Shown: positions 45,029 to 54,528, counted from the stretch's first letter. The stretch: DNA of 64,000 nt from an uncultured Flavobacteriales bacterium (GCA_946480085.1 CAMLHZ010000010.1:1-64000), one strand, 5' to 3'. Translations and numbers: made by a program. Notes: generated by a model not told the origin, from the sequence alone.

Positions 45029-45472
45029 TTAACCGCGCATTTTATCAAGAAGATCGCTCAATGTATTGGCTTCCTCCTCAGTCAATTTTCCGCAACGGTC
45101 CAATCCAAAATTAGGATCGTTATCGATCTTGTCTAACAAAGTCAATCCTTCTTCTGAAATTTCGACGTAAAGAACTCTCCTGTCTTTATCACATCTGATG
45201 CGTTGAATCAATTTCTTATCGATCAACTTATCCATCAAACGAGTTGTGTTGGGAGACTTTTCAATCATTCTATCTTTTACCATGTTTACGCTGATAGCAC
45301 CTTTGGCACCACGTAAAATGCGCAGAATGTTGAACTGCGCAAGTGTCAAATCATATTTCACCATGAAATGATTCTGACGATTTCCAATATAATTTGCTGT
45401 ATAACGCAAGTTAACTACTGCCTTTTGATAAGGAGTTTTGAACGTTGACTTAATTGCTTCACCAATTTCCAT
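45029..45472 (-). CDS. MarR-family transcriptional regulator
   Basis: The 147-residue protein has the standard MarR fold: NHFMVKYDLTLAQFNILRIL, GAISVNMVKDRMIEKSPNTT (recognition helix), LIDKKLIQRIRCDKDRRVLY with the wing and basic turn, and a C-terminal dimer helix. Its promoter has a perfect palindrome in the spacer and ends four bases from the ATG, so autoregulation and a leaderless message are likely. Its neighbour is an outer-membrane barrel gene, a plausible target. Confidence 0.92.
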   Translation of the reverse strand: MEIGEAIKSTFKTPYQKAVVNLRYTANYIGNRQNHFMVKYDLTLAQFNILRILRGAKGAISVNMVKDRMIEKSPNTTRLMDKLIDKKLIQRIRCDKDRRVLYVEISEEGLTLLDKIDNDPNFGLDRCGKLTEEEANTLSDLLDKMRG

Positions 45473-45476
45473 AATG

Positions 45477-45506
45477 CAAAAATAGTTACCTAGGTAAATA
45501 CTTCAA
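45477..45506 (-). promoter_or_regulatory. marR promoter with palindromic operator
   Basis: On the minus strand TTG (45504-45506), 19 bases, TATTTTTG (45477-45484), four bases (CATT), then ATG. The perfect 12-bp palindrome TTACCTAGGTAA (45486-45497) lies in the spacer. The layout is base-for-base the same as at blaI (15771-15800), with a different palindrome. Confidence 0.8.
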
Positions 45507-45524
45507 ATTTATTTAACAAAAATT

Positions 45525-47993
45525 CTACCTGAACATGAATTTAAGATCTTCTTTAACAGGCGCTTTCCCGTCGTAAGTAAACTTTAATACATGCTTTCCA
45601 GGCAACAAATTTATAAAGTTGTAATCAAAATGCAGCCTAGAATTCGACGAATATATCCAAAAATCCAAAACTAATTGCTCATTCTCGACCATCAGAATCC
45701 CTGTATTCTCCTTCGCATCAACACTCCATTCCGTTATTTTAGGTTGATTAACTTTCTTATTTTGATAATTAATCAAATGAAAATCAGAAAAATAATTCAC
45801 TTTACCTAAATTATCAGTATAAGTGATTCGAATCAGACAATTTTGATTGTTGTATTTTTCAAGTTCTTCGTTGAAAACAAGCGATGGCTCAGTGGTTACT
45901 ACGCGATGGCAACTGAATGTTTCCAGGGCATTACCTTCCAGATCGAGTACATCACATTCAATTTCAGTCTTAAAAAACTCCTCGATATCCGAAACAAGGT
46001 AATAGTTCAGGTCATTTGAAGTTTTATCCTTTAGAATAGCCACATCTTTATATGAATCGCGAATTCTATACTGAAGTGCTTTCCAGTTTCCGAAGTAATC
46101 TATACTCGACCACGAAATTGCCGGCCAACAATCGTTTACCTGCCAGAAAAGTGTTCCTGAACATCTTGGCTTATCAATTCGATGCGCATTTACTGCAGTT
46201 TCTACAGCTTCTGCCTGCGTTAATTGAGAGAAATAAACAAACTCCTCAAAGTTCTTCGATTTCCCAAACAGTATGTCAGCATGTTTGGCAATCATTCCGT
46301 TTCCAACATAGCTTTTCTGGTGACACTTCATTACAGTGCTTTCCAACGACCAATCGCTTGGTTTACTGAACGTATTTAATGTAGAATATTCGGGAAACGA
46401 CTGAAAACCATATTCAGCATTAAATCGACCAATCTTTGTACCCATATTACTCATTGGATCTTTTCCATGCCAAACACCCCAATAATGCTGGGTTCCGTGA
46501 TTGTAAAACTCATCATTCCCCCAATTGCTCAGTGGCGATGTATGAACATAAGGCATTCGTGTCAAAGCATTTACTTTAGCTGGGATAAATTCTTTAAACA
46601 GCTTTTCGTAATCAGCCGAAATTTTAGTCTGTGCGTCTTTTGAAAGCTTGTATGTTTGTTGGAATCCCCAATTCTTCCACGCTACGTCTACTTCATTATT
46701 TCCGTTAAAATAGACCAGTGAAGGATGTGAAGCTAATCTTGGAATCTGTTGATTTAATTCCGTTTCGACATTTTTCAGAAATCCATCGTTTGCAGGATAC
46801 ATGGCGCATGCAAACATAAAGTCGTGCCAAACCATAATTCCCAATTTATCACATTCTTGTAAAAAGGATTCTTGCGCGTACAATCCACCACCCCAAACAC
46901 GAACCATGTTAAAATTCGATTCAGCCATTGTTTGTACTTGTTTTCTCAACTTTTCGTCTGTGATCTTTGCAGGAAAAATATCATCAGGAATGTAGTCTCC
47001 GCCTTTGCAGAACATAGGACGATCATTCACATGAATAACGAACGATGTTCCCCACTCATCTTTTTCCTGAATAACTTTTGAAGTTCGAACACCAAATTGC
47101 ACCGTGTCTTGGTAAATGATTTCTCCTTCGAGTGTCTTCAAAGTCCAAACGTCTTCATATAGATGTTGTTCACCTTGTCCGCGAGGCCACCACAATTCCG
47201 GCTGATCAATATAATCAGTGCGTCGGATAGCTGCATCCAGAGATTGAACGATTTTGGTGCCGTAAAGATCACTTTCCCACACGTATTGCATTTGAGAAAT
47301 CGCATTTTTCAAATAGATGATATTTATTTGCTCTGCTTTCTCTTCGGATAAGTTATAGGTTAAAATCGACTTTCCTACTGCTCGATTGTTCTTGTAAACA
47401 ACTAATGAAGCCGGCTCCCAAAATCCAATGGTTGTCATGCGTAACGACCAGTCCCACCCAAATTGATATTGAGGCTTTCTACAATAGGGCGCTACTTTCA
47501 CGTTTCCCACATCATTTGGTGCAGGATAAACAAAGTCCTGAGCTTCTTTCTTTTTGGCGGTTACTGGTGATTGAAAGATAAGTTTGATTTTGTTTTCTCC
47601 TTTTTTAAGAAGCTTTGTTACTGAGAAGTAATAATGAACGAACGCGTTTTCAGAAGTTCCGCATAGAACATCATTAACATAGATTTTTGCATAGGTATCT
47701 ATACTCGGAAAATCAAGATCGTATTCATAACCGGATTTCAGCGAATCGATAATCAGAGTTGCTTCAAAAGTCCAATCGTAATTTTCAATCCAGGAAAACA
47801 ACTTCTCATTATCACCATAAAATGGATCCGGAAGATATTTACCATTGATCAACGCCTCCTGAACAGAACCTTTTTCTCCAAGCGGAATCCATTTTTTAGT
47901 TTGAGGATGCTGAATATTCCAGCTAAGCACCTGAGAATTCAACGCATTAACCGAAGCTAAAAACAACAAGACCAGTAGAATTATTTTTCCCAC
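45525..47993 (-). CDS. Exported GH2-family beta-mannosidase
   Basis: The 822-residue protein has a signal peptide (MGKIILLVLLFLASVNALNSQ). The acid/base Glu is in NGNNEVD at about residue 434 and the nucleophile Glu in AEYGFQSFPEY at about 527; the gap of 93 residues equals that between the catalytic Glu pair of characterised beta-mannosidases. YQFGWDWSLRMTTIG, RVWGGGLY and VWHDFMFACAMYP are also typical. It should remove terminal beta-mannose, in the periplasm. Its start overlaps the end of the aspartylglucosaminidase gene by 13 bp, so the two are coupled. Confidence 0.92.
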   Translation of the reverse strand: MGKIILLVLLFLASVNALNSQVLSWNIQHPQTKKWIPLGEKGSVQEALINGKYLPDPFYGDNEKLFSWIENYDWTFEATLIIDSLKSGYEYDLDFPSIDTYAKIYVNDVLCGTSENAFVHYYFSVTKLLKKGENKIKLIFQSPVTAKKKEAQDFVYPAPNDVGNVKVAPYCRKPQYQFGWDWSLRMTTIGFWEPASLVVYKNNRAVGKSILTYNLSEEKAEQINIIYLKNAISQMQYVWESDLYGTKIVQSLDAAIRRTDYIDQPELWWPRGQGEQHLYEDVWTLKTLEGEIIYQDTVQFGVRTSKVIQEKDEWGTSFVIHVNDRPMFCKGGDYIPDDIFPAKITDEKLRKQVQTMAESNFNMVRVWGGGLYAQESFLQECDKLGIMVWHDFMFACAMYPANDGFLKNVETELNQQIPRLASHPSLVYFNGNNEVDVAWKNWGFQQTYKLSKDAQTKISADYEKLFKEFIPAKVNALTRMPYVHTSPLSNWGNDEFYNHGTQHYWGVWHGKDPMSNMGTKIGRFNAEYGFQSFPEYSTLNTFSKPSDWSLESTVMKCHQKSYVGNGMIAKHADILFGKSKNFEEFVYFSQLTQAEAVETAVNAHRIDKPRCSGTLFWQVNDCWPAISWSSIDYFGNWKALQYRIRDSYKDVAILKDKTSNDLNYYLVSDIEEFFKTEIECDVLDLEGNALETFSCHRVVTTEPSLVFNEELEKYNNQNCLIRITYTDNLGKVNYFSDFHLINYQNKKVNQPKITEWSVDAKENTGILMVENEQLVLDFWIYSSNSRLHFDYNFINLLPGKHVLKFTYDGKAPVKEDLKFMFR

Positions 47994-48997
47994 TGTCTAT
48001 CGAATTCAGCATTGATTAATTGTTCTTTTTCAGCAGTTGTTACGGCGTAATTGAATCCTTCATAAACCGAATACGCCCCAATTTCACCAGCTGTATTAAT
48101 CGCAATAAAACCACATTGCAAACCGGTTAGATCTGAGTGCTTCGAAATAATTCGCTCAACCGCCTGCTTACACGCCTCACGTGGATGCAAACCTTGACGC
48201 ATTAATTCAACAACAGTGTGACTTCCGGCAATTCGAATAATAGCTTCACCCAAACCAGTTGCAACCGCACCACCTACTTCCTGATCAATGAATAATCCAG
48301 CACCAATTAAAGGAGAATCCCCCAAGCGTCCCGGAAGTTTGTATGCCCAACCAGAAGTTGTACAAGCACCGCTAATTCGTCCGTTACCATCCATAGAAAG
48401 CAAACCGATCGTATCGTGATTCTCGCTATTTATCTCTGGTTTCTTCGCTAACTCAGCCTGCTCCTTCTTCCACTGTTTCCAGTCTTTCTTCACTTCAGGA
48501 AGCGGCGTTTTTATTTTTTCGAACTTATTCTTAACCGCATATTGTTTCGCACCTGCTCCAACAAGCATTACGTGCTGTGTATGCTCCATAATGTGACGAG
48601 CAACGGAAACAGGATGAGCAATTCCTTCTAAATAACCCACAGAACCACATTTCGATTCCCAGTTCATGATACAAGCATCCAAGGTAACATGTCCGCTTGC
48701 ATCTGGTCTTCCACCAACACCTACACTTCTATTCGTGATATCTGCTTCGGTAACTTTCGCTCCAGCTTCAACAGCATCAAGAGACGTCAATTTAGCATTC
48801 TTCAGAACTTCGATTCCAGCTCTATTTGCAGCTAAACCATGCTCCCATGTACTTATCATAACAGGAGTTGGTCGTTTACGAAGTGGTAATTTATTGGCTT
48901 CACTTTTTTCTTGTTCAGCAGCATCTGCTCCTTTTGGGATAAGAGCAGCACCTACTAAACCTAGTGAACCAATTTGGAGAAATGAACGTCTTTTCAT
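47981..48997 (-). CDS. N4-(beta-N-acetylglucosaminyl)-L-asparaginase (aspartylglucosaminidase)
   Basis: The 338-residue protein has a twin-arginine-like signal (MKRRSFLQIG..GAALIP). The self-cleavage and nucleophile motif NHDTIG puts the catalytic Thr at residue 196, after a polar linker; the substrate pocket words CTTSGWAYKLPGRLGDSP, GAGLFIDQEVGGAVATG and RIAGSHTVVELM follow. AGA cleaves the GlcNAc-Asn bond that joins N-glycans to protein. Partnered with a beta-mannosidase it suggests degradation of N-glycan cores taken from host or algal glycoproteins. The asparaginase family also includes isoaspartyl peptidases, but HDTIG favours AGA. Confidence 0.9.
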   Translation of the reverse strand: MKRRSFLQIGSLGLVGAALIPKGADAAEQEKSEANKLPLRKRPTPVMISTWEHGLAANRAGIEVLKNAKLTSLDAVEAGAKVTEADITNRSVGVGGRPDASGHVTLDACIMNWESKCGSVGYLEGIAHPVSVARHIMEHTQHVMLVGAGAKQYAVKNKFEKIKTPLPEVKKDWKQWKKEQAELAKKPEINSENHDTIGLLSMDGNGRISGACTTSGWAYKLPGRLGDSPLIGAGLFIDQEVGGAVATGLGEAIIRIAGSHTVVELMRQGLHPREACKQAVERIISKHSDLTGLQCGFIAINTAGEIGAYSVYEGFNYAVTTAEKEQLINAEFDRQWEK

Positions 48998-49041
48998 TTT
49001 TAGCGTCAGTATGTTATCAATTTATTTGAAAGGGGTTTCCA

Positions 49042-50100
49042 CTATTGCTTAGCCAACCATTGCTGAAATTCTGTAGCAAATCGTTGGTGGGTAGCATAAT
49101 CAACAGCGAAATTGTGCAACCCTTCGTAATTCGGCTGGGCACACATATAAATGTAATCATTTTTGTCAGGATTCAATACCGCATCAACCACTTGTGTTGG
49201 AGGCAAAGAAATTGGTCCCGGAGGCAATCCGTCATGCAAATACGTATTGTATGGACAATCCTTGTTTCTATGCTCATACGTTAAGCGTTGCACACCTTTC
49301 AACTGATCTCCCCAACAGAATTTGAACGTTGGATCACTTTGCAAACGCATTCCGGTGTTTACGCGATTCAAGTACAAACGCGCAATTACTGGCCATTCTG
49401 AAGGATTCTTAGCTTGTTCACCGTAAACGATAGAAGCTAAAGTAACAGCTTGAGAAGGAGAAGAAAGTCCTACCTGCTTCAATTTTGCCATACGATCGGG
49501 ATTCCAGAATTTCTTAAACTCCTCTGCCATTCGAGCGATAAACTGATCAGCATTTGTGTCATAATACATTCTGTAAGAATTCGGTAAGAACAAGGCTGGA
49601 ACTGTTTCTACTGAAAAATCATACTTTGAAAGCGTATTTCCATCTAAAATGGTGTTTACAATTGAAGCACTATCGGCAGAAATACATTTAGCCACTTTTC
49701 CAGCCAAATCATAAACGGTTGCGCAATTGTTAAACGTAACCTCCACTTCAATTTCCAAATTACCTTGTCCTGAAGCACCTTTTGTAAATCCATTCAACAA
49801 GGTTCTGTAATTCGTTCCAGGTTCGATTTCATACATCCCGGCACCCAATTTGTCACTTGTCAGTTCTTTATACTCTGCCACATTTGTGAATGCAGCAATA
49901 TCATCAATGATTTTAGCTTCCTTCAATTTAATAGCAATTTCATCAATGGTCAATTCTGTGTTCAATACAAAACGCTGATTCTCTTTATTGATTGTTCCTG
50001 TTCTTCCATCTAGAAAAACAGAAATTTTGCCCCAACCAAGTGCAATTCCAATAACAAAAACAGCCAAAATGGCAATTAGGATCTTTTTTCTTTTAGACAT
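49042..50100 (-). CDS. mltG: Endolytic transglycosylase MltG
   Basis: The 352-residue protein has one N-terminal span (KKILIAILAVFVIGIALGWG) and the YceG/MltG domain. The catalytic segment here reads LASIVYGEQAKNPSEWPVIA, followed by LYLNRVNTGMRLQSDPTF; the invariant Glu is residue 228, while the first Glu of the usual EKE is Tyr226. GLPPGPISLP matches the family too. MltG cuts nascent peptidoglycan and sets glycan strand length. The start overlaps the upstream acetyltransferase gene by 25 bp. Confidence 0.93.
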   Translation of the reverse strand: MSKRKKILIAILAVFVIGIALGWGKISVFLDGRTGTINKENQRFVLNTELTIDEIAIKLKEAKIIDDIAAFTNVAEYKELTSDKLGAGMYEIEPGTNYRTLLNGFTKGASGQGNLEIEVEVTFNNCATVYDLAGKVAKCISADSASIVNTILDGNTLSKYDFSVETVPALFLPNSYRMYYDTNADQFIARMAEEFKKFWNPDRMAKLKQVGLSSPSQAVTLASIVYGEQAKNPSEWPVIARLYLNRVNTGMRLQSDPTFKFCWGDQLKGVQRLTYEHRNKDCPYNTYLHDGLPPGPISLPPTQVVDAVLNPDKNDYIYMCAQPNYEGLHNFAVDYATHQRFATEFQQWLAKQ

Positions 50101-50606
50101 ATTTGATATAAAATTTCATCAATCCATTGATGTTGTTCATAAAACCAATCTTTTCTTCTTCCCACCTGATCGAAACCTGCTTTTTCAAACAGTTTTAAAC
50201 TAGGTTCGTTATCTGCATGAACAGAACAAAAAAGATTTTGTAAATCTAGTACTTGTTCGGAATATTTAATCAGTACTTCCAAAGCTTCGAGTGCAAATCC
50301 ATTATTTCGACTTTCCTTATCGCCAATCAAAATACCAACAGCAGCACGTTTATGTTTGAAATCAGCATTATATAAATCGATGCAGCCAACAGATTCCTCT
50401 GTATTGTTCAGGCAGATCATGAAACGTGCTTGTCCATGCTGACGAAAATGCTGAGCTTGATCAATAAAATCGAGAATTGCTTGTAATGAAAATGGAATCT
50501 CAGTTCCAGTTACCTTCCAATGTTCAGGATTATTCTCCCAAATCATTAATTTAGTTGCATCGTCTTTTTCAACGGAGCGTAGGAATATCGACTTACTTTT
50601 CAGCAT
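50076..50606 (-). CDS. GNAT-family acetyltransferase (RimJ/RimL type)
   Basis: The 176-residue protein has IFLRSVEKDDATKLMIWENN at its start and the acetyl-CoA region AAVGILIGDKESRNNGFALE, then LHNLFCSVHADNEPSLKLFE, the usual GNAT ending. The acceptor could be protein N-termini or a small amine. It overlaps mltG downstream and the 50593 gene upstream, one compact transcription unit with dapF. Confidence 0.85.
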   Translation of the reverse strand: MLKSKSIFLRSVEKDDATKLMIWENNPEHWKVTGTEIPFSLQAILDFIDQAQHFRQHGQARFMICLNNTEESVGCIDLYNADFKHKRAAVGILIGDKESRNNGFALEALEVLIKYSEQVLDLQNLFCSVHADNEPSLKLFEKAGFDQVGRRKDWFYEQHQWIDEILYQICLKEKRS

Positions 50607-51087
50607 TCAGCACTTCAATTCTTGAAACGATATCTTGCCAGCCATAAACAGGAAGACTATTATAATTCTCTGGCAAAAATGCACCAAAAATAGTTTGCAA
50701 TTGATGTTGGCTCTGAAGAACTTCTAAAACAACAGAAAGCTGCTTCTCATTCTCCGACAGACTTAAGGCCTGTTTAATCGGCGACAAACACGTGGTCAAT
50801 CCTGGTTTTGCTCTTTCAAAAGACAGAAATAGTTTTTCCAAATCCTCAGAAATCAATGCTTTCACCTGAATAAATAACATTGGAATTTCAGAACGCTTGA
50901 TCTTACGAATCATTGTTCCAGTAGAAAACTGATCCACACCTTTATAGGTCAAAGAATGATAATTCTTCCCATCGGACAAACCTAAATGAGGCGGAATTTT
51001 ATCCGCATTCCAAACCCAAATAAAAAGTTCGTTTTTATCAAACTTTGGAAATTCTTGTAATATGTTATCGAATTTAAAGGTACTCAT
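50593..51087 (-). CDS. Hypothetical protein in the dapF-mltG cluster (164 aa)
   Basis: Soluble and helical in the second half (LSENEKQLSVVLEVLQSQHQ), with an opening strand-rich region (ELFIWVWNADKIPPHLGLSD). No family recognised. It overlaps its neighbours by 14 bp at each end, so its expression is bound to theirs. Confidence 0.7.
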   Translation of the reverse strand: MSTFKFDNILQEFPKFDKNELFIWVWNADKIPPHLGLSDGKNYHSLTYKGVDQFSTGTMIRKIKRSEIPMLFIQVKALISEDLEKLFLSFERAKPGLTTCLSPIKQALSLSENEKQLSVVLEVLQSQHQLQTIFGAFLPENYNSLPVYGWQDIVSRIEVLNAEK

Positions 51088-51856
51088 TCACTTCTCCTTT
51101 ATAAACGAATTTTGCAGGACCTATCAAACGAACAGATGTAAAGCTTTCTCCATTTCTTTCAAAACTCACTTTACATTCTCCACCTTGTGTTTTTACAACA
51201 ATCAACTGTTTGCCTTCAAAATTCTTAGCAATCGCATACGCCAATGCAGAAGCAGTTACTCCTGTCCCACAAGACAATGTCTCATCTTCCACTCCTCGCT
51301 CGTACGTTTTTATTTCAAACGAATGATCATCAATAGGCTGAATTACATTCACATTGATTCCGTCCTTTTTATACGTTTCGTTGTATCGGATCTTTTTTCC
51401 ATACTCAACAACATCGAACGTATCGATATGTGTAACAAAATTGATGAAATGCGGTGAGCCCGTATTAATGACAAAAGCTTCACCATCCATTGAAACTGAA
51501 TTTACATCAAGCATTTCCAATTCTATCAAATCATCCTTCTTCCAGGCTTGATGAATTCCATCGATTGCCAGAAACGTAGTATGAGAAACATTTATCCCCA
51601 GATCTGCAGCAAATTGAACCGAACAGCGTGCGCCATTTCCACAGAAACTTTTCGATCCATCCGCATTGTAATAATCCACTTCAAAATCACAACCAGAATG
51701 AGTATTCAACTTAATTAAACCATCAGCTCCAATGCCAAACTTTCGGTCGCATAAATGCTGAATTTGTTGAATTGTTAGAGAATCGTAAACGCCAGAACGA
51801 TTATCAATCATGATAAAATCATTCCCTGTCCCCTGATATTTAGAAAAACTTAACAT
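51074..51856 (-). CDS. dapF: Diaminopimelate epimerase
   Basis: The 260-residue protein has both catalytic cysteines: Cys72 in FCGNGARC and Cys196 in LSCGTGVTA. The opening FSKYQGTGNDFIMIDNR is canonical. It converts LL- to meso-diaminopimelate for lysine and peptidoglycan synthesis. First gene of a four-gene overlapping run (dapF, 164-aa gene, GNAT, mltG). Confidence 0.97.
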   Translation of the reverse strand: MLSFSKYQGTGNDFIMIDNRSGVYDSLTIQQIQHLCDRKFGIGADGLIKLNTHSGCDFEVDYYNADGSKSFCGNGARCSVQFAADLGINVSHTTFLAIDGIHQAWKKDDLIELEMLDVNSVSMDGEAFVINTGSPHFINFVTHIDTFDVVEYGKKIRYNETYKKDGINVNVIQPIDDHSFEIKTYERGVEDETLSCGTGVTASALAYAIAKNFEGKQLIVVKTQGGECKVSFERNGESFTSVRLIGPAKFVYKGEVNEYL

Positions 51857-51987
51857 TCTGAAAGCATTGTTACCATTGAGTTATAGCCGATTTAGCTTAA
51901 CAAAATTTAACTGCACAAATGTAACAATCAATAATGGATAAGTCTTATTATTGTGACAACAATTTGCCCACAAAACAGTTTAAAAAA

Positions 51988-53457
51988 ATGAACAAGTCTT
52001 TGAAATTTTTAGGATTGGGAATCGTTGGCGGAATGATTCCATTCGCTTTTGGTTATATCATGTCGGTTACAAACCAAGGCCCATTATCGGAACAAGTAAT
52101 TGATGGAAACAAATATGCACACAACGTTTCCTACAATGGAATGCCAACTACAGATGCCGATGCATTCGTTCTGGCTTCAGAAAACAGCATCAATTCAGTT
52201 GTGCACGTTACAACTAAAGTGGTTCGTACTCAAATTCAGCGCGATCCTTTTTACGAATTTTTCTATGGTCCGGGAACTGGAAATAGAGAATACAAACAAT
52301 ACGGAAGCGGTTCCGGATCTGGAGTCATTGTCTCCAGCCAAGGTTATATCGTCACCAACAATCACGTTATTCAAGATGCTTCAGAGATTGAAGTAATTCT
52401 GAACGACAATTCGAAATACACAGCAACAGTAGTTGGAACAGATCCTTCCACCGATATTGCGGTATTGAAAATTGAGGCAGAAGGATTAAAACCTATTCCA
52501 CTTGGAAACAGCGACAATGTGAGAGTTGGAGAATGGGTTCTTGCTGTTGGAAATCCCTTCAACCTAACATCTACAGTTACAGCCGGAATCATCAGCGCAA
52601 AAGCAAGAAACATCAATTTATTATCAGACAGAACAAGTAATGCGGTGGTTCCAATTGAATCGTTCATTCAAACAGATGCAGCGGTGAATCCCGGAAACAG
52701 TGGCGGTGCTTTGGTGAATATTAAAGGCGAATTGATTGGAATCAACACAGCTATTGCTTCTCAAACAGGCTCCTACTCTGGTTATAGTTTTGCGGTTCCA
52801 GTGAATTTGGTAGACAAAGTAATGCGCGATATCATTGATTACGGAATTGTTCAGCGTGCTTATTTAGGTGTTCAAATCGCTGACATCAATCAGGAATTGA
52901 AGGAAACGAAAAAACTCAACAGCATCAAAGGTGTTTTCATTAATGGTGTAACTGAAAATGGTGGAGCTGAAAAAGCAGGCATCAAAAAAGATTGGGTGAT
53001 TTTGAAAATTGGATCGAAGGAAGTGAACTCCGTTGCCGAATTACAAGAAGAAATTGGTAAACGCAGACCAGGAGACAAAGTGACATTAACGTTAAAAACC
53101 GACGACGGCGACGAAGTATTGAAAGAAGTGCTCTTGAGATCAGCAGATGGTGAAACCGCTTTAAAGTCAAAGGAAGAAGTCAACAAAACAAGTGCTTTGG
53201 GCGCAGTATTTGAAGAACTTACCGACAAGGAGCGAAAGGAACTAGGTATTTCTTATGGTGTGAAAGTAAAATCACTTGAACCTGGCAAGATTAAAAATGC
53301 TGGAATTGTGGCTGGAGATGTGATTACAGGAATTAATCAAAAGCCTTGCGAAACGGTTAGTCAACTATCTACCTTTTTAAACAACACAAAAGGAGGAATT
53401 TACCTCGATATCATCCATTCGAACGGTAAAAAAGACTATAAAGCATTCGCTAATTAA
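51988..53457 (+). CDS. HtrA/DegP-type periplasmic serine protease with two PDZ domains
   Basis: I prefer the ATG at 51988 (489 residues, MNKSLKFLGLGIVGG); the upstream start gives no signal. The triad is His126 in TNNHVIQD, Asp156 in STDIAVLK and Ser238 in NPGNSGGALVN. Two PDZ domains follow (about 295-380 with AYLGVQIADINQELKETKKL; about 400-489 with GVKVKSLEPGKIKNAGIVAG). It degrades or refolds misfolded envelope proteins, as DegP does. Trimeric assembly is inferred from the family. Confidence 0.95.
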   Translation: MNKSLKFLGLGIVGGMIPFAFGYIMSVTNQGPLSEQVIDGNKYAHNVSYNGMPTTDADAFVLASENSINSVVHVTTKVVRTQIQRDPFYEFFYGPGTGNREYKQYGSGSGSGVIVSSQGYIVTNNHVIQDASEIEVILNDNSKYTATVVGTDPSTDIAVLKIEAEGLKPIPLGNSDNVRVGEWVLAVGNPFNLTSTVTAGIISAKARNINLLSDRTSNAVVPIESFIQTDAAVNPGNSGGALVNIKGELIGINTAIASQTGSYSGYSFAVPVNLVDKVMRDIIDYGIVQRAYLGVQIADINQELKETKKLNSIKGVFINGVTENGGAEKAGIKKDWVILKIGSKEVNSVAELQEEIGKRRPGDKVTLTLKTDDGDEVLKEVLLRSADGETALKSKEEVNKTSALGAVFEELTDKERKELGISYGVKVKSLEPGKIKNAGIVAGDVITGINQKPCETVSQLSTFLNNTKGGIYLDIIHSNGKKDYKAFAN

Positions 53458-53481
53458 TATCTTCTTAAAATTAAAATAACA

Positions 53482-53514
53482 AGAGGGAAGTCCGCAAAGT
53501 GGCTTCCCTCTTTA
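53482..53514 (+). terminator. Terminator of htrA
   Basis: AGAGGGAAG pairs with CTTCCCTCT around a 12-base loop, then TTTA. It is 24 bp past the stop. Confidence 0.85.
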
Positions 53515-53586
53515 CTTTCAAGGAATAATGCGGAATAGGCACGCTTTTTGGTATGCGACTTTTTTCCAATTAATTGTTAAAATTAT

Positions 53587-53618
53587 TTGGATAGTAGTTT
53601 CGTTTCGTCGTAACTTTG
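53587..53618 (+). promoter_or_regulatory. rpoD promoter
   Basis: TTG (53587-53589), 21 bases, TAACTTTG (53611-53618), giving +1 near 53623 and a leader of about 39 nt before the ATG at 53662. Confidence 0.7.
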
Positions 53619-53661
53619 CAGTCCGAATTACGTTCTAATCTGGAAATTCTGTTCTGAATAC

Positions 53662-54528
53662 ATGAGACAATTAAAGATTACAAAATCCATTACCAATCGT
53701 GAGAGTCAATCACTTGACAAGTATCTACAAGACATTGGTAAAGAAGAACTTATCACCGCTGAAGAAGAGGTAGAATTAGCAAGAAAAATCAAACAAGGCG
53801 ATCAAAGAGCTTTAGAGAAATTGACTAGAGCTAACTTACGTTTCGTGGTATCAGTTGCTAAACAATATCAAAATCAAGGACTTACCCTACCCGATTTAAT
53901 TAACGAAGGGAATTTAGGTCTTATTAAAGCTGCTCAAAAATTTGATGAAACTCGTGGTTTCAAATTCATTTCATACGCTGTATGGTGGATTCGTCAATCG
54001 ATTCTTCAAGCTTTGGCCGAGCAGGCGCGTATTGTACGCTTACCGTTGAACCAGGTTGGTTCATTGAACAAAATCAATAAAGCATTTTCTCGTTTGGAGC
54101 AAGAGTTCGAACGTCCACCTTCAGCAGAAGAGTTGGCGGAAGCACTTGAAGTTCCGGAAGATAAAATCAAGGAAAGCTTGAATGTTTCTGGTCGTCACGT
54201 ATCTATGGATGCTCCTCTTTCTTCTTCTGAAGACGGTGGTACATTGATGGATGTTATGGCAAACACCGATTCACCAAAAGCTGACCATGCGTTGATGGCG
54301 GAGTCATTGCAAAGAGAAATTGAACGTTCATTAAGCACTTTGACAGATAAAGAGCGTGAGATCATTCGTTTGTTCTTCGGAATTGGAATGAATCACGGTT
54401 TAACTCTTGAAGAGATTGGTGCTAAGTTCAATTTAACTCGTGAGCGTGTGCGTCAAATTAAAGAGAAAGCAATCAGAAGATTGCGCCACACCTCTCGAAA
54501 CAAGTTACTTAAAGCTTATTTAGGATAA
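53662..54528 (+). CDS. rpoD: RNA polymerase primary sigma factor RpoD
   Basis: The 288-residue length is the short Bacteroidota form without region 1.1. Regions are complete: [13 protein letters not shown] (1.2), [60 protein letters not shown] (2.3-2.4), [18 protein letters not shown] and [20 protein letters not shown] (4.2). It reads the TAnnTTTG promoters seen in this window. It has its own promoter and terminator. Confidence 0.98.
   Translation: MRQLKITKSITNRESQSLDKYLQDIGKEELITAEEEVELARKIKQGDQRALEKLTRANLRFVVSVAKQYQNQGLTLPDLINEGNLGLIKAAQKFDETRGFKFISYAVWWIRQSILQALAEQARIVRLPLNQVGSLNKINKAFSRLEQEFERPPSAEELAEALEVPEDKIKESLNVSGRHVSMDAPLSSSEDGGTLMDVMANTDSPKADHALMAESLQREIERSLSTLTDKEREIIRLFFGIGMNHGLTLEEIGAKFNLTRERVRQIKEKAIRRLRHTSRNKLLKAYLG

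Noticed and set aside
51062..51457. 131-codon frame opposite dapF
   Set aside because: Antisense to dapF with both catalytic Cys intact; no family signal.
53482..53514. RNase P-like word GGGAAGTCCGC
   Set aside because: It is part of a perfect terminator hairpin after htrA; no RNase P RNA structure surrounds it.
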